Below, piece after piece: positions 32,679 to 43,799 of a stretch of 64,000 bases of DNA; the stretch's first letter is position 1, and every line of letters begins with the position of its first letter. The notes under the pieces were generated by a model, which worked only from the letters and a program-made list of their open reading frames with translations, was not told the origin of the DNA and ran no database searches. The stretch spans positions 434,001 through 498,000 of the forward strand of contig JBAIAA010000074.1 of NCBI GenBank assembly GCA_037893245.1, given 5' to 3'. The stretch comes from Crossaster papposus (Eukaryota > Echinodermata > Asteroidea > Velatida > Solasteridae). A program made the position numbers and the translations under genes.

Positions 32679-33120
32679 GTGACCCGCTCCATCAAAATCA
32701 GGAATAAGTCTCGAAATGACCTTTTGAGATATGCACATGGTGAGAAAGGGAATTTCATAAGCTTTCTAATGATACCCATCACAAGTGTGTATCTTCTTAG
32801 GTTAACGTGTTATGGTCTGATGAAGATGGCAGGTGTATATTTATTTGCCGAATCCACATTCCGAGAAAAACAACATTGAAATAAACAAAATTGACTAAAA
32901 TCATACGGACAGCGCACACAAATCCTCTTCATGTTCATCTTTAGTGATCGTTTTTACATACAAGACATTAATGACAATAATCTGTGATAACTACACTTCC
33001 TAAAAATACAATGTTCAGAAAAACGACTTGGTCACCATTTTCCCCCATGCGTTAACTTCAACGACCGATTGCGTAAAACGGCCCCAGCGACTTATTCCTG
33101 ATTACGATGGAGCGGGTCAC
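32679..33120 (+). mobile_element. Family I TIR element (I2)
   Basis: Same length and orientation as 4190-4631. Flanked by ATAT on both sides (32675-32678, 33121-33124), an exact 4-bp duplication. Confidence 0.92.
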
Positions 33121-33124
33121 ATAT

Positions 33125-33985
33125 TCCAATTTACGTGTATGAGAATTATACATACATGTACATGTACGGTACCAGTAATTTGTAAATTTTCCTAATGTAC
33201 ATGTACCGGTATGTACAAAAGGAACTATCACAACAGTTCATTTTGATTGATAGTATGACACAATGCAATAAATCTAAGTGTACATGTACAAATCAAAGAA
33301 ATGTCAAGTAGGGTCGTTCGAAATACTTTCCTTTATATTTGATGTTCTGTCATTTTCCCATAGGCACATACATTGTACGAGTATTATTGAATGCCACATC
33401 CAAATTACATGCAACAGTAGTGACTGTCAGATCCGACAATTACAAGTCTGTCGAAAAGCCCTAACATTGACGCTAACGCCGCTCAAGACCACACACATCC
33501 ACACCACGGCTCATTAATTATTAGTGCGCACATTTTGTTCATTCTGTCCCGAAGGCCAAACTGGTATAGAATGTCTTTTCGCTTGGTTTGCTCCGTTGAG
33601 GGAATTTTGTTCTTTTCTTCATTTTTCATTTAGCGTCGCGTTTCGCTCAACACTTTGCTTGGCAGTTTCAAGTTAAATGCTTTTGAATAAGCGTAGGCTT
33701 CCTGTCAAAAAAAAAAAAATCCATATTAATTTCAACAAAACTAATGTCGAACATTACTGTATTACACATTTCCTACCAGAGGCGTTTGAAAGAATGCACG
33801 TTAAAGCCTGTACTCACGATTTTTGTTAAAGGATGTAAAAATAAACAGTTTTAATTTACTCCACCATTAGTAATCCGCTTGGTACACTGTTACAAAATGC
33901 AGACTATAAGACAAGGAGATTTGTGCATTGTTGTTTTATTCTACGGCTGCATGCTGGATGAAACTTTTGTTGAGTGATTTTTTAT
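33125..33985. other. No gene recognised
   Basis: Contains ACATGTAC-rich sequence at 33150-33210 and no supported exon. Confidence 0.4.
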
Positions 33986-33988
33986 TAA

Positions 33989-34349
33989 AAGGTAGGATAC
34001 ACCTTGCAGATATCAAAAAATGTTACTACCCAATAATAAGGAAATTTCATACTTATTTGAAAGTAAATAATGATTGTAAGCATCCAGCAAAATTATTGCA
34101 CTAGATTTTCTGTAATTGTTCCGAAAAATAGAATTAAAAAAAAATTACGGCGATCGCAAAAAAACAAGAACAACATGAGAACAACTGCCCGACGCCGGTT
34201 AAAAACGAATGTCATTTTTCTTGCTTTTCTTAAGCAACCATGATTGTAAAACTTCTGAAAGGTCAGTTAAACGATATTTACCATAAAATACAACCCCCAA
34301 ATCCACCCATTCATGATAATTCAAGCAATTACCAATGATGTACCTACCT
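33989..34349 (+). mobile_element. Family A MITE, near complete (A7)
   Basis: Left end AAGGTAGGATACACCTTGCA after TTAA (33985-33988); right end TACCAATGATGTACCTACCT before TTAA. Confidence 0.88.
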
Positions 34350-34592
34350 TTAAATACTGTTAAAAATAAATATGTACACTGACCTTATTATTACATTTTG
34401 TGTGTGATTGCAGAATCGTTTTCCTGGGCAATAAGTGAATAGTGCATCACTGTATTACAGCACATTGCTACCAGAGGCATTTGAAAGAAACTCTTTGACA
34501 GGTAAATTAATGTTCTTTTCTTGTTTTCTTTTAATTCACTTGAGTGAGATACATGTATGAACTTGCACCATGAGGCTATAGAGCTGAAATTT

Positions 34593-34912
34593 GGTACCCT
34601 CTGAAGACCTGAACACAATGTGTATAATGGAGACAAAAGGTATCCAGAGGGTAAATTTCTATAGATAAATAGGTCTCCACTGGGATTTTCACGAATTAGA
34701 TTTTTTGATTGTACTCAAATTATTCAAAAACTAGGTTTAGGATGTGGGTTAGGGTTAGTGTTTGGGTTAGGGTATTTATAGGGTATATTGGGTCAAAATT
34801 TCAACCCAGGAAATTAATTGTGGTTGAAATAGAAGCATTTTGAAAAAGTCGCCCAACTTTTTAACCAGTTTGTACACGTAAAACAAAGAGATGTCTCCAC
34901 TGGGATACATAT
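34593..34912 (+). repeat. Family H repeat (H2)
   Basis: Same order of blocks as 811-1135, including GGGTTAGGGTTAGTG and ATGTCTCCACTGGGATAC. The tRNA-like sequence follows within 6 bp. Confidence 0.75.
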
Positions 34913-34917
34913 TTAAG

Positions 34918-34990
34918 TATAGACGAGCTCATTGGGTAGAACACTTGAATTGTAATCCAGAAATTGCAGGTTCAATTCCTGCTGCAGTCA
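34918..34990 (+). pseudogene. tRNA-Thr(TGT)-like sequence, degenerate
   Basis: A box GAGCTCATTGGGTAGAAC, anticodon loop ATTGTAA (TGT, Thr) in a stem with one mismatch, and a perfect T arm GCAGGTTCAATTCCTGC. The acceptor stem pairs poorly (about three of seven), so it is likely a tRNA pseudogene or retroposon head. Confidence 0.6.
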
Positions 34991-35104
34991 GTGATATTAA
35001 TTTTTTTAAATCCTTGATTTATTACATTTTTCGTGAAAGAATTGACAGAATTTTAAGGGTTAAGGGTAACAATTTGAAACGGTGGACCCTGACATCCCTT
35101 GCAA

Positions 35105-35660
35105 CAATTTGACCATATAGAGAATAAATGTCTCCTTACAATATTGTTTGTTGTGCTTCAATTGGACATTCCGCTAATACAAGCCGAATCAGTCGGATGT
35201 CGGGGAATCCCAAAAATGCACTGTGTTCTTCGTTGGTATTTAAACAAATTTACATAACTCGACAACAAAACATCGTATCAACATGGGGTTTTCAGTTTTT
35301 AAAACGTACAGATGCCCTCTTTGAAACTACATGAAAACTCATGAAAAATTATGCCTGTTTAACAGTTGCATTTATCAACATGTTGCCAAAGTAGAATGTT
35401 AAGAAAAGGGCCTTATTGAATTTTGTTTTTTAAAATGTGTAGTCCCGCCTTGCCGATTTCTTTGTTCTCTTTGAAATGTCTTTCTTTATATGGTTAGAAG
35501 ACATCTAACAAAGATTACAAGTATCAATAAATCTGAAAATTCAAAGAAAAACATTTCTCCCCTTGTTTACTATTTTGCATTTTTCTTCACTGTGGTCTGT
35601 TCCCAGTCTCGTCTCATTTTGCCAGCATGCCTCACAATTAATAATGTCTGTGTTGCCTCT
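35105..35660. other. No gene recognised
   Basis: A 68-codon ORF at 35128-35334 has no splice or domain support. Confidence 0.35.
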
Positions 35661-35664
35661 ACAG

Positions 35665-35766
35665 AAGGTGACTGCGCCCCCACTTGGCCACATTATGATA
35701 ATAACATTGGCCATTCAGTCGCGTACCGGGCTTCAGTCTCGGAGGGCACATTAGACGAGAATTCAG
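35665..35766 (+). CDS. Candidate internal exon of unidentified gene
   Basis: 102 bp between acceptor GTTGCCTCTACAG and donor TTCAG/GTATGT. Only one frame is fully open, with two bases then 33 codons then one base: GDCAPTWPHYDNNIGHSVAY and onward to GTLDENS. GC content is higher than the flanks. I do not recognise the protein. No neighbouring exon was found, so the call rests on splice signals and the open frame. Confidence 0.4.
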
Positions 35767-36704
35767 GTATGTACATTGAATATTAGTCATTTTGTTATTT
35801 TAATTATCACGTTCCCACGAGTAGCCGTTTCATACGGTATGTGATCGGCTTCGATTGCAGAAATGGTTTACAACACTCGGGAGCCGTCAGAAATGATTAT
35901 CGTGGACATAATGGTTTACTGGAACCGCCGTCCTCGTTATAACCATCGTTATTCATGTTCCCAGGCCATATTGAATTTCTAATCCGTGTCACTGACCCAT
36001 ATCAGCACATACCGATACGGCACAGGGCTCAATTAGCTTAACGATCGGTGTGCTGTTCATAATGTGACTCGTCATATTATACAAGTAGCAACTATATCAC
36101 CCCTAAAAAAGGACTGTCTTTCAACATTACTTTTTATTAATTACTGTACACCATTATTAAAATTACAGAATTCTTGTAGTTTTTTTACAGTGTAATTTTG
36201 TATGCATGCTATTCATCTTGTGAACCTAGGTTTGTTTTAATTTAACGATTTCAAATTTCAGCAGTTGCACTTTATTTTTAAAATGTATACATGTACATGT
36301 AATTAAATACAATGCAAACAAAATGGAATTTTAAAACATAAATCTCAAACTCAAAGATACAATGTATCCATTCCATCTGTTTGCTTACATAAATAATTAC
36401 TTTTTCATACATTTATACACTTTTTCATACATTCATACATTTATGTACCTCAATTTTGTGTTGTCCATTTACCATGGATAATTGATATGACAATTTTACA
36501 TGGCAATGTTTTTTTATCATGTTATTAAATTCCAGAAAACTTAATAATTTGTTTCACTTACTGAAGGTTTTGTTTATCAATCACATTTTAGTGGTAGAAG
36601 AAATTGAAGATTTCAAAATCCGGTTAATTAAAATTGTTTGTTCAAACTGAATGACTGTAAAATCCGATTTCACCCTAACTACTTACATGTACGTACATGT
36701 ACTC
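35767..36704. other. No gene recognised
   Basis: AT-rich, with ACATGTACATGT at about 36290. This would be intronic if the exon at 35665 is real. Confidence 0.4.
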
Positions 36705-36795
36705 TGAGCCTATCAAACTTCAGCTAGGTTTTGGCAGGTTTGGTACAAAACATTAGCAACTTGTTGTTGGACTTTGTTTGACTGAGTACAAAAGG
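36705..36795 (-). repeat. Family N short repeat (N1)
   Basis: Inverted relative to 45775-45862: AACTTGTTGTTGGACTTTGT and GGTTTTGGCAGGTTTGG correspond to ACAAAGTCCAACAACAAGT and CCAAACCTGCCAAAACC. Confidence 0.6.
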
Positions 36796-36923
36796 CCCAG
36801 GGAGACGCTGTTATTCTGTAATGCTGCTCTCACACTGTGGCGAATATGCTAGCAAATGTGCTTACGAATGGAAATATTTGACAATCGCTCAAACTTCGCA
36901 ACATTCGCCGTGTCTTCTCTCCT

Positions 36924-37168
36924 AGCAATGAAAATGATATGTTTTATAATTGTTTAAGCCGGTAGTGATACACGATAGCGTGTCCAGGTTCAATACACAA
37001 TCCACACACACAACAATGAGAAACGGTCAGAAATGGTTTCAAACGTATTTATAACTAGATTTATATAGATTTTAATCATTAAATTTCGTCCCTTGAAAAA
37101 AAAATATTCAGGGTCGGCCGTATTTTTAGGGTTGGTCGGGTTACGCCAACATAACTTTTTTTTTTATG
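36924..37168 (+). mobile_element. Family F element, 5'-truncated (F3)
   Basis: Starts at AGCAATGAAAATGATATG, the position equivalent to 26578, and ends with GTTACGCCAACATAAC. The left terminal repeat is missing. Confidence 0.85.
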
Positions 37169-37780
37169 TGTACACCCTGTGTGTCCCCACTCAAACATAT
37201 CCCAACACACATCCAATGACCAGTCATCACAGCCCTGATCCTGAACACTGAACAATGCATAGACCCATCTGTACCAAGTCAATAAAACTTCAACAAGTTG
37301 AAGTTTGGCAAGTTTACAATTGTTAGGGTGAGTACCAATAATTACTGAACCTGTGTGCACTTGTTGAAGTTTGGTATGTTTTCTAGTGCGAGAGCCTAGG
37401 TGGTTTAGGGTTAAGTTCCTCAAGTTTTTATTCCCTCGATATTTGGTTGTTAGTTTCCTTTGTTCAGTTGTTAGTCAATGTGTCTAGTTGTCTATATATT
37501 TTTGTGTATTGGTCTGTTTCTGGGTCGGTTGTCAGCGTCTAATTTAATTTTTATAATTTTTAAAATAAGTTTTGGAGGATTTCGCAGGATTCAGGTTACA
37601 TGGAGTTTTAACACTTTGGAAACTTGGATTTTGCAGGATTCAGGTATATATATGTGTAAGAAAAGTGGGGTAGGGAGTTACATTCTAGGGTTAATCAATG
37701 ACCACTAGAATTTATTACAAAAAAACCACCAGAGCTGTAATGTTAGGGAACAAATAAATGGGTGGGAGCTTAAGAAAGCC

Positions 37781-38452
37781 TGTTAGGGCCAGGTACATGT
37801 ACCTCTTTCTCTTTCACAGAGGTGCGTTTCTCTGTAACGGATAGCTCATCTCTCTTGCAGAATGTGCTTCTTTTTGTTTCAAGGGCAAGTGCATTTTTCA
37901 CAGGGGTGTATTTTTCATTTATTGCGATTAAGTGGCAGCCTAGACATACTAAGTGGCAGCCGCGACATACTAAAGACATACTAAGTGGCAGCCGCGACAT
38001 ACTAAGTGGCAGCCGCGACATACTAAGTGGCAGCCGCGACATACTAAGTGGCAGCCGCGACATACTAAGTGGCAGCCGCGACATACTAAGTGGCAGCCGC
38101 GACATACTAAGTGGCAGCCGCGACATACTAAGTGGCAGCCGCGACATACCGGGGGTACTAAGTGGCAGCCGCGACATACTAAGTGGCAGCCGCGACATAC
38201 TAAGTGGCAGCCGCGACATACTACAGGTAAGTGGCAGCCGCGACATAATTAACCAGTGGCAAAGAGTTATGAGTCGCGGCCGCGACTTGGTCACAATAAA
38301 TGAAAAATGCACCCCTTAGAAAAATGGACTTGCCTCTTAAAAGAGAGAGACACACGTTCTGAAGGAGAAACGCATCGCTGTGAAGGAGAAACACATCGCT
38401 GCAAAAGAGAAACACATCGCTGTAAAAGAGAAAGAGGTGCCTGATCCTAACA
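37781..38452. mobile_element. Inverted-repeat element hosting a 21-bp minisatellite
   Basis: Outer arms GTTAGGGCCAGG...ACCTCTTTCTCTTTCACAG and the inverse CTGTAAAAGAGAAAGAGGT...CCTGATCCTAAC; inner arms GGGGTGTATTTTTCATTTAT and its inverse at 38297-38316. The minisatellite fills the loop. Confidence 0.75.
37930..38250 (+). repeat. 21-bp minisatellite, about 14 units
   Basis: Unit ACTAAGTGGCAGCCGCGACA followed by T. Units are nearly identical except for short interruptions at 37971-37981, 38148-38156 and 38220-38230. A length multiple of three keeps ORFs open in both strands (165 and 180 codons), which I treat as artefacts. Confidence 0.95.
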
Positions 38453-39879
38453 AACTTCTTTACAAACTGAATTGGCAAAATAAGACAAACCACTAGCAAG
38501 AAGTTACACAAGAAGTTACACCAATACACAATCGGAAATCAGCGAGCAATATCGGGGATATTCCAGATTTTTCTTTGTTCATAGTCTGTATCACAGACTT
38601 TTTCCAGTTTGTCAGGATTTGAACATAGCTGGTTTTCTACATGTAAATTATATCTGAAAAGCAGAATTCAAGCTAAAACAAAAATTCTGGATTTATATCT
38701 CACCACCAATTTGCCACTAAAAGCTAAATTGAATGGGAATAAAAAAGCTACATGTATACATGTATTGTATGTAATTGTATACATGTACATGTATGTAAAA
38801 AGGGAAAATATATAGATGATTGCGCATCGCATAATTGACAACCACGAACCAACAACCATGGTTCTTTTCAGAACCACACATCTCACTAAAGAGTATTACC
38901 GTGGTGTGACTGCAAACTAACGGTACTTACATGTATCTTATTGCCTTTTCGCCATGCAAACCTTTAAATCTGAAATCCCAAACGTATACGTACGTACATG
39001 TACATGTATGTAGTTCATACAGAAACCTGGCATAATGCACAATTGAAATTTAATTCATGCTTACCGTAAATATTATATACCTCAATGTTCAAACAAATGG
39101 AGAACAAAATTCGTAAAATTTGTCTACCTTACAAGTGTATTTGACATGACTTTGTTGTTGGTTTTTTATTGCAATATCTACCGCCAAAATTAAATCACGT
39201 GTTGCGTGTCATTTTGAAGGCCCTCCGGGCTTCACGATTCATAATGAAATTTGCATAAATTATAAGGCAGCTCAATATTAATCCTTTTGTAGGCATCCAG
39301 TTGTGCACGTACACATTTATATACACGTACACAGGACAGTTTAGAAGGAGTGTTTTTTTGTTTGTTTTTTTATTGGTGGTGGTGCCCTCCCTCATTTATT
39401 GCAGTTCTTTAAAGACTTGTCCGCACAACGGAGTCTCGAAAATTAAAGAGCCTTATCGACAGTGCTGTGCGAGTTTTATATGAAAGCAAATCGCAAAGCT
39501 GTGAATTAATCAGTTCCATGGCCGGTTGCCGGTCACCTGAGGGCACCTGCAGGGGTTGTGTGAAGTCTCAGCGGACCTGACAAAAAAAAATCGCTTGGAC
39601 ATACAGTTTAAAACAGCTTCAGTTGTGAAAACCTTGCGATAGAGCTATCTGTCTCGGCGCGGATGTTAAATCGTGTTTTCGTACCGAAGTGACAGGGATT
39701 TTTAATAATTGATGACTGCATAGATGATGTAGGTGAGTATAAGTTCAATGCACGATGTGAGCTTGACATGTTAGGAGTGTGTATTTTTGTTATGTTTTGT
39801 TTTGGTAAGATGGGAACAATTTTTTTTTTTTTACAAAATATACAAAATGGATTAAAAAAATTCACCGTCCTTATAGTTC
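38453..39879. other. No gene recognised
   Basis: Several ACATGTACATGT clusters (38755-38795, 38990-39012) and short ORFs. No supported exon. Confidence 0.4.
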
Positions 39880-40112
39880 CAAATCGTTGTGTCCAAACAT
39901 GCCAACAATTATTGTTGAAAATATGTCAACAGATCTTTTGGGTACCGGTATGTCAAATGCTATTTTGGCTATTTTAAATTCCCGAATGTCATACAACCGG
40001 TGCTTTATGTTAAAGAGTGACGTGTGGCCACTGGGTCGGACGCCGTCTTGAAAAATGGGTACAGTGTACCTGATAGACCGGCGGCTGAAAATCGTGGATC
40101 CTGTGATGTTCG
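39880..40112 (+). repeat. Family P diverged repeat (P2)
   Basis: Shares TGTTGAAAATATGTCAA, CGCCGTCTTGAAAA and GGCTGAAAATCGT in order with the mariner-like element at 57184-57480, but the terminal repeats are lost. Confidence 0.6.
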
Positions 40113-40434
40113 TTATGTAGCGGCGTTTTACCGTAGTACAGTTTGTACATGTACTTGTGTACATTGATATTTCATATTAACCCTAATGTCGTAGCCATTC
40201 ATTTGGGGTTAATTGGGTACCATGTACCGTACATGTACTATGGTACATTTGCATACTACATACATACAGTTCACTAATGGTAGTATCTTGTACTCTTTAG
40301 GTGAGGTTAGGGTTAAAGCAAATTTACAACTATCTATTTTAAAACAAAAATACCGAAGATCAGAAATTTAATGCCAAGCTCTGATGCAATTTGTGGTTTG
40401 TTTTAACCCTAACTCCCTCACCCCTTTTACTAGA

Positions 40435-40800
40435 AAGTATCCTGAATCCGCCACAGTCCACCAATTTTGGTTTGCAAAAACTGCTGGTGTCCTGAGACCA
40501 TCAGACTCCACCAGTATACATTCTGGAGAGATCCTGAGTCCATCATTCTCCACCAGCAAAAGTTTGATGGACTGTGACGGATTCAGGATACCTAGGTGGC
40601 ATACAAAAAATTGCAGTGCGTTTCTCCATAGAGTCCATCACAGTCCATCACCTGAATGTCTGTATCCTGAATCCATCACACTCCTGCAGTAACGCTAGGC
40701 TTAAAATCCTCAATCCATCACACTCCTCCAGTTGGTTCAATATGGAGGTATCCTGAATCCGCTAAAATCCTCCAAAACAGGAAATGGATTTTGATGGACT
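40435..40800. repeat. Cluster of inverted CCTGAATCCRYCACAGTCC repeats
   Basis: GTATCCTGAATCCGCCACAG at 40437 is inverted at 40572-40592, and four further partial copies occur to 40795. This is a foldback-type repeat cluster. Confidence 0.7.
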
Positions 40801-41185
40801 CAGGGTGGTTAGGGTAGGCCTAATTGATGTACAGTACACGTTTTATAGTCACATTGCTTGGGCTATAAGTGTGCTATATATGTGGGCAATTGTTTAATTA
40901 GTGTGATAAAATGTACTGTATATTTGCTTTTGCAGTTATTTCCCAGAGCGGATTTGAGGGTTAGTATTTTGTAACAAATATTATTACATTGTCCTGTTTA
41001 AAATCTTGTTTTCAAACCTGGTACATGGATGCTGGGGGAAAACCAAGGACAAAAATGTTGTCCTTGTAGTCTACATGTAGTTCCCTAACCCTCATTCAGA
41101 CAAACTGTTGCCAATTTGTTGTATTATTATTTCTTTTTACTGCCGTAAATCAATAATTTATCTTTTTGGTGTGTGTTAAACATCT

Positions 41186-41260
41186 GTACATGTCTATAAT
41201 TTATAGACATGTACAAATGTAATTAACTGCATAATTTATAGTATAAATTATGCAGTTAAT
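41186..41260. repeat. Two adjacent palindromes
   Basis: TGTACATGTCTATAA pairs with its inverse to 41216. Next, AATTAACTGCATAATTTATA pairs with its inverse to 41260. Both are essentially perfect and separated by only about 4 bp, a potential double hairpin. Confidence 0.85.
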
Positions 41261-41491
41261 TTTAATTATTCCATCTTGCCAAAATGCACTTTTTCTTATG
41301 CAGCTGGTTCACATGTACTTTTTTTATGAACAAAATAATACAAACCAGCAATAAAAACCAGTTCTAGGCTACAGCCCATCATAAATTTAAACATATTCTT
41401 TTTTTACCTTGTCCTTGTCCTGAACCCTATAAAACTTTTTTTTTTTGCATCAAGTGACAATAGATTGGCATGACAGAATGGTATTTAATAA

Positions 41492-41656
41492 GGGAATAAA
41501 TGTGTGTTCGGTCGGTTTTAATCACTCTGTTTAATACCGCTTGGAGTCTGGGTGCTGATAATTACCCGAGCCGAAGGCGAGGGTAATTATCAGCACCCAG
41601 ACTCCAAGCGGTATTAAACAGAGTGATTAATACCGACCGAACACACATTTATTCCC
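41492..41656. repeat. 165-bp hairpin of family C, copy C2
   Basis: Same as 31718-31882, opposite orientation, tip CGAGCCGAAGGCGAG. Confidence 0.95.
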
Positions 41657-42248
41657 ATTCATAAATACCTTTTTTGTAAAATTCAGCCAAAAAAGCCCCG
41701 AAAATCACGGCAAATTGTCGCAAGTAAATTTCGGTGTTTCGCCATTCTGTGTGTTTTCCCCTATCCATGTTCACGGGCCATTGTCAAATGACATGTTTCC
41801 GCCTCTGTCGCTCTACGTCACAATACATGCAATAAAGCGTATTTACCATTGATCTCCATTATATAGACTGGATAGGCCTCCGCGTCTAAATGGCGTACGC
41901 GCGCGTGTTTTTTTCAAAGGGAAAAGAACGAACGTGACGCGACCGCGTTTGTGCACGACTTATGGAATTTTTTTTAAAAGTGGAAGACTTTTTTTCTTAA
42001 ATTCGTCATATTTGGAGGAAAACAGGATTTTGCACCCGAATGGTTCAAAATAGATAAGAACAATGGTCTGGGCAGCAGTGAAGTGCCCGGAGAAGGATGT
42101 CCATTGAGTTGTCCATGTGCAGGGGCTACTTTTGTTGCCAACTGGTTTTAAACACTTCTAGCCATGTTTTTATCGTCCGTTTAAAACCGGCCACGTGACG
42201 GGCTCTCGACCAATAGGAATGCCTAAACTGTCCCAGGTATTTATGAAT
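41657..42248 (-). mobile_element. Hairpin composite family C: core, copy C2
   Basis: Begins ATTCATAAATACC and ends GGTATTTATGAAT. The conserved box is near the right end (CCACGTGACGGGCTCTCGAC). The middle (about 41850-42130) differs from C1 and C3, including GGATAGGCCTCCGCGTC and ACGCGACCGCG, so part of the core has been replaced. Confidence 0.85.
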
Positions 42249-42704
42249 TGTTGTTTGTTGAATTACATGTACACTCAATTTGGCACGTTCAAGTCGTTAA
42301 AGACCTCTTAACGCTTGGCTTCAGAGAATGTGATATTGTAATTTGTTGGGTGGGGGTAGGCAGGGGGTGGGAGTGGGCAGAAGCAGGCTGTTTTGCCTGC
42401 TTGAGCAATGCCAGAGTGCAGACAGATTGGAAACACTGGGCACATCTCATCTGTGACATTTATTTGTCGCTGATTTGAAAATAAAAGCTAGGGATCTACT
42501 GTGGGATTATGCACGTCATCCCTTCAAAGTGCCAAGAACCTTTAAAAAAAAAAAACCAACAATTCCAATGCGCCGTATTTTTTAACGTTGAGGGCGCTGT
42601 GCAAACGGTATTGGGGATAAAATTAAAAGTGATTAGAAGATGATTCACGTCAGTTTACATATTCTTACAGCTCCAAACATTTACATTTTTCAATATTCCA
42701 TTAA

Positions 42705-42867
42705 GGGAATAAATGTGTGTTCGGTCGGTAATAATCACTCTGTTTAATACCGCTTGGAGTCTGGGTGCTGATAATTACCCGAGCCGAAGGCGAGGGTAAT
42801 TATCAGCACCCAGACTCCAAGCGGTATTAAACAGTGATTAATACCGACCGAACACACATTTATTCCC
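42705..42867. repeat. 163-bp hairpin of family C, copy C3
   Basis: As C2 but lacking AG in one arm (AAACAGTGATT against AAACAGAGTGATT). Confidence 0.95.
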
Positions 42868-43293
42868 ATTCATAAATACCTTTTTTGTAAAATTCAGCCA
42901 TAAAAGCCCCGAAAATCACGGAAAATTGTCGCAAGTAAATTTCGGTGTTTCGCCATTCTGTGCGTGTCAAATGACATGTTTCCGCCTCTGTCGCTCTACA
43001 CAATACATGCAATAAAGCATATTTACTAGGAACCAGACTATTACTGCTATTGGCAACCTCGTTTTCAGCGTGTCAAGCTGTACGCGCCCAACACCACCCT
43101 ACTATTGGAGACGATGTACGGTTAGAAATAAAGTGAGCCCTGGGGACGGGTATAATGCGACATCGCGTGACGTATTTTGCTGCCAGCTAGTTTTAAACAC
43201 TTCCAGCCATGTCTTTATCGTCCGTTTAATACCGGCCACGTGACGGGCTCTCGACCAATAGGAATGCCTAAACTGTCCCAGGTATTTATGAAT
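42868..43293 (-). mobile_element. Hairpin composite family C: core, copy C3
   Basis: 426 bp with ends ATTCATAAATACC and GGTATTTATGAAT. It carries AGTTTTAAACACTTCC, the empty-site equivalent of the B4 insertion in C1. Confidence 0.9.
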
Positions 43294-43549
43294 GTTAGAT
43301 AAAAGTAATGTTACTAAACTACTTCATTGAAACGTGATTTTACCTGTGTTGGGTACCCGGAAATTGGCGTCTTACAGCGCCCTCATGCGACCAGTAATAC
43401 GGCGCATTTGCTTTCAAACTATTGCATAATTGCATGGCACAACAATTTTCTTTTACATAATTAAGGAAAATGGATGGATAAGGAGATTAGTTTTTTATAG
43501 CAAATATTGTTACACTCACCTGTTAAAAGTTTTGTTCTCCAGTTTCCCG

Positions 43550-43790
43550 ACCCCCTCCCCTCCCCTCCCCTCCCCTCCACCCACTCACAGACGGAACACA
43601 TCAATATATGGATGTCGGGAAATTATCTGGTTAAGGAAACAGACTTGCACCCAATTGCAAACAAAATGTGGACTAACTAAATTTGGGGCAGTATTTTAAA
43701 ATAGTTTGGTTTTTCAAATGTTAGTTGGCCGACCAATGTTGGCGTTCCACTGTACCATGATTTCACAGAATGCTTGAGAATGTACCATAG
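43550..43790 (+). repeat. (CCCCT)n and family Q repeat (Q3)
   Basis: CCCCT pentamers at 43553-43577 followed by a diverged Q copy (GTGGACTAACTAAATTTGGG and GATTTCACAGAATGCT). Confidence 0.5.
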
Positions 43791-43799
43791 AGTTCCTTT

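Noticed and set aside
34918-34990. Functional tRNA-Thr gene
   Set aside because: The acceptor stem pairs poorly and the anticodon stem has a mismatch.
37770-38319. Two overlapping ORFs (180 and 165 codons) on opposite strands
   Set aside because: Both are frames of the 21-bp minisatellite.
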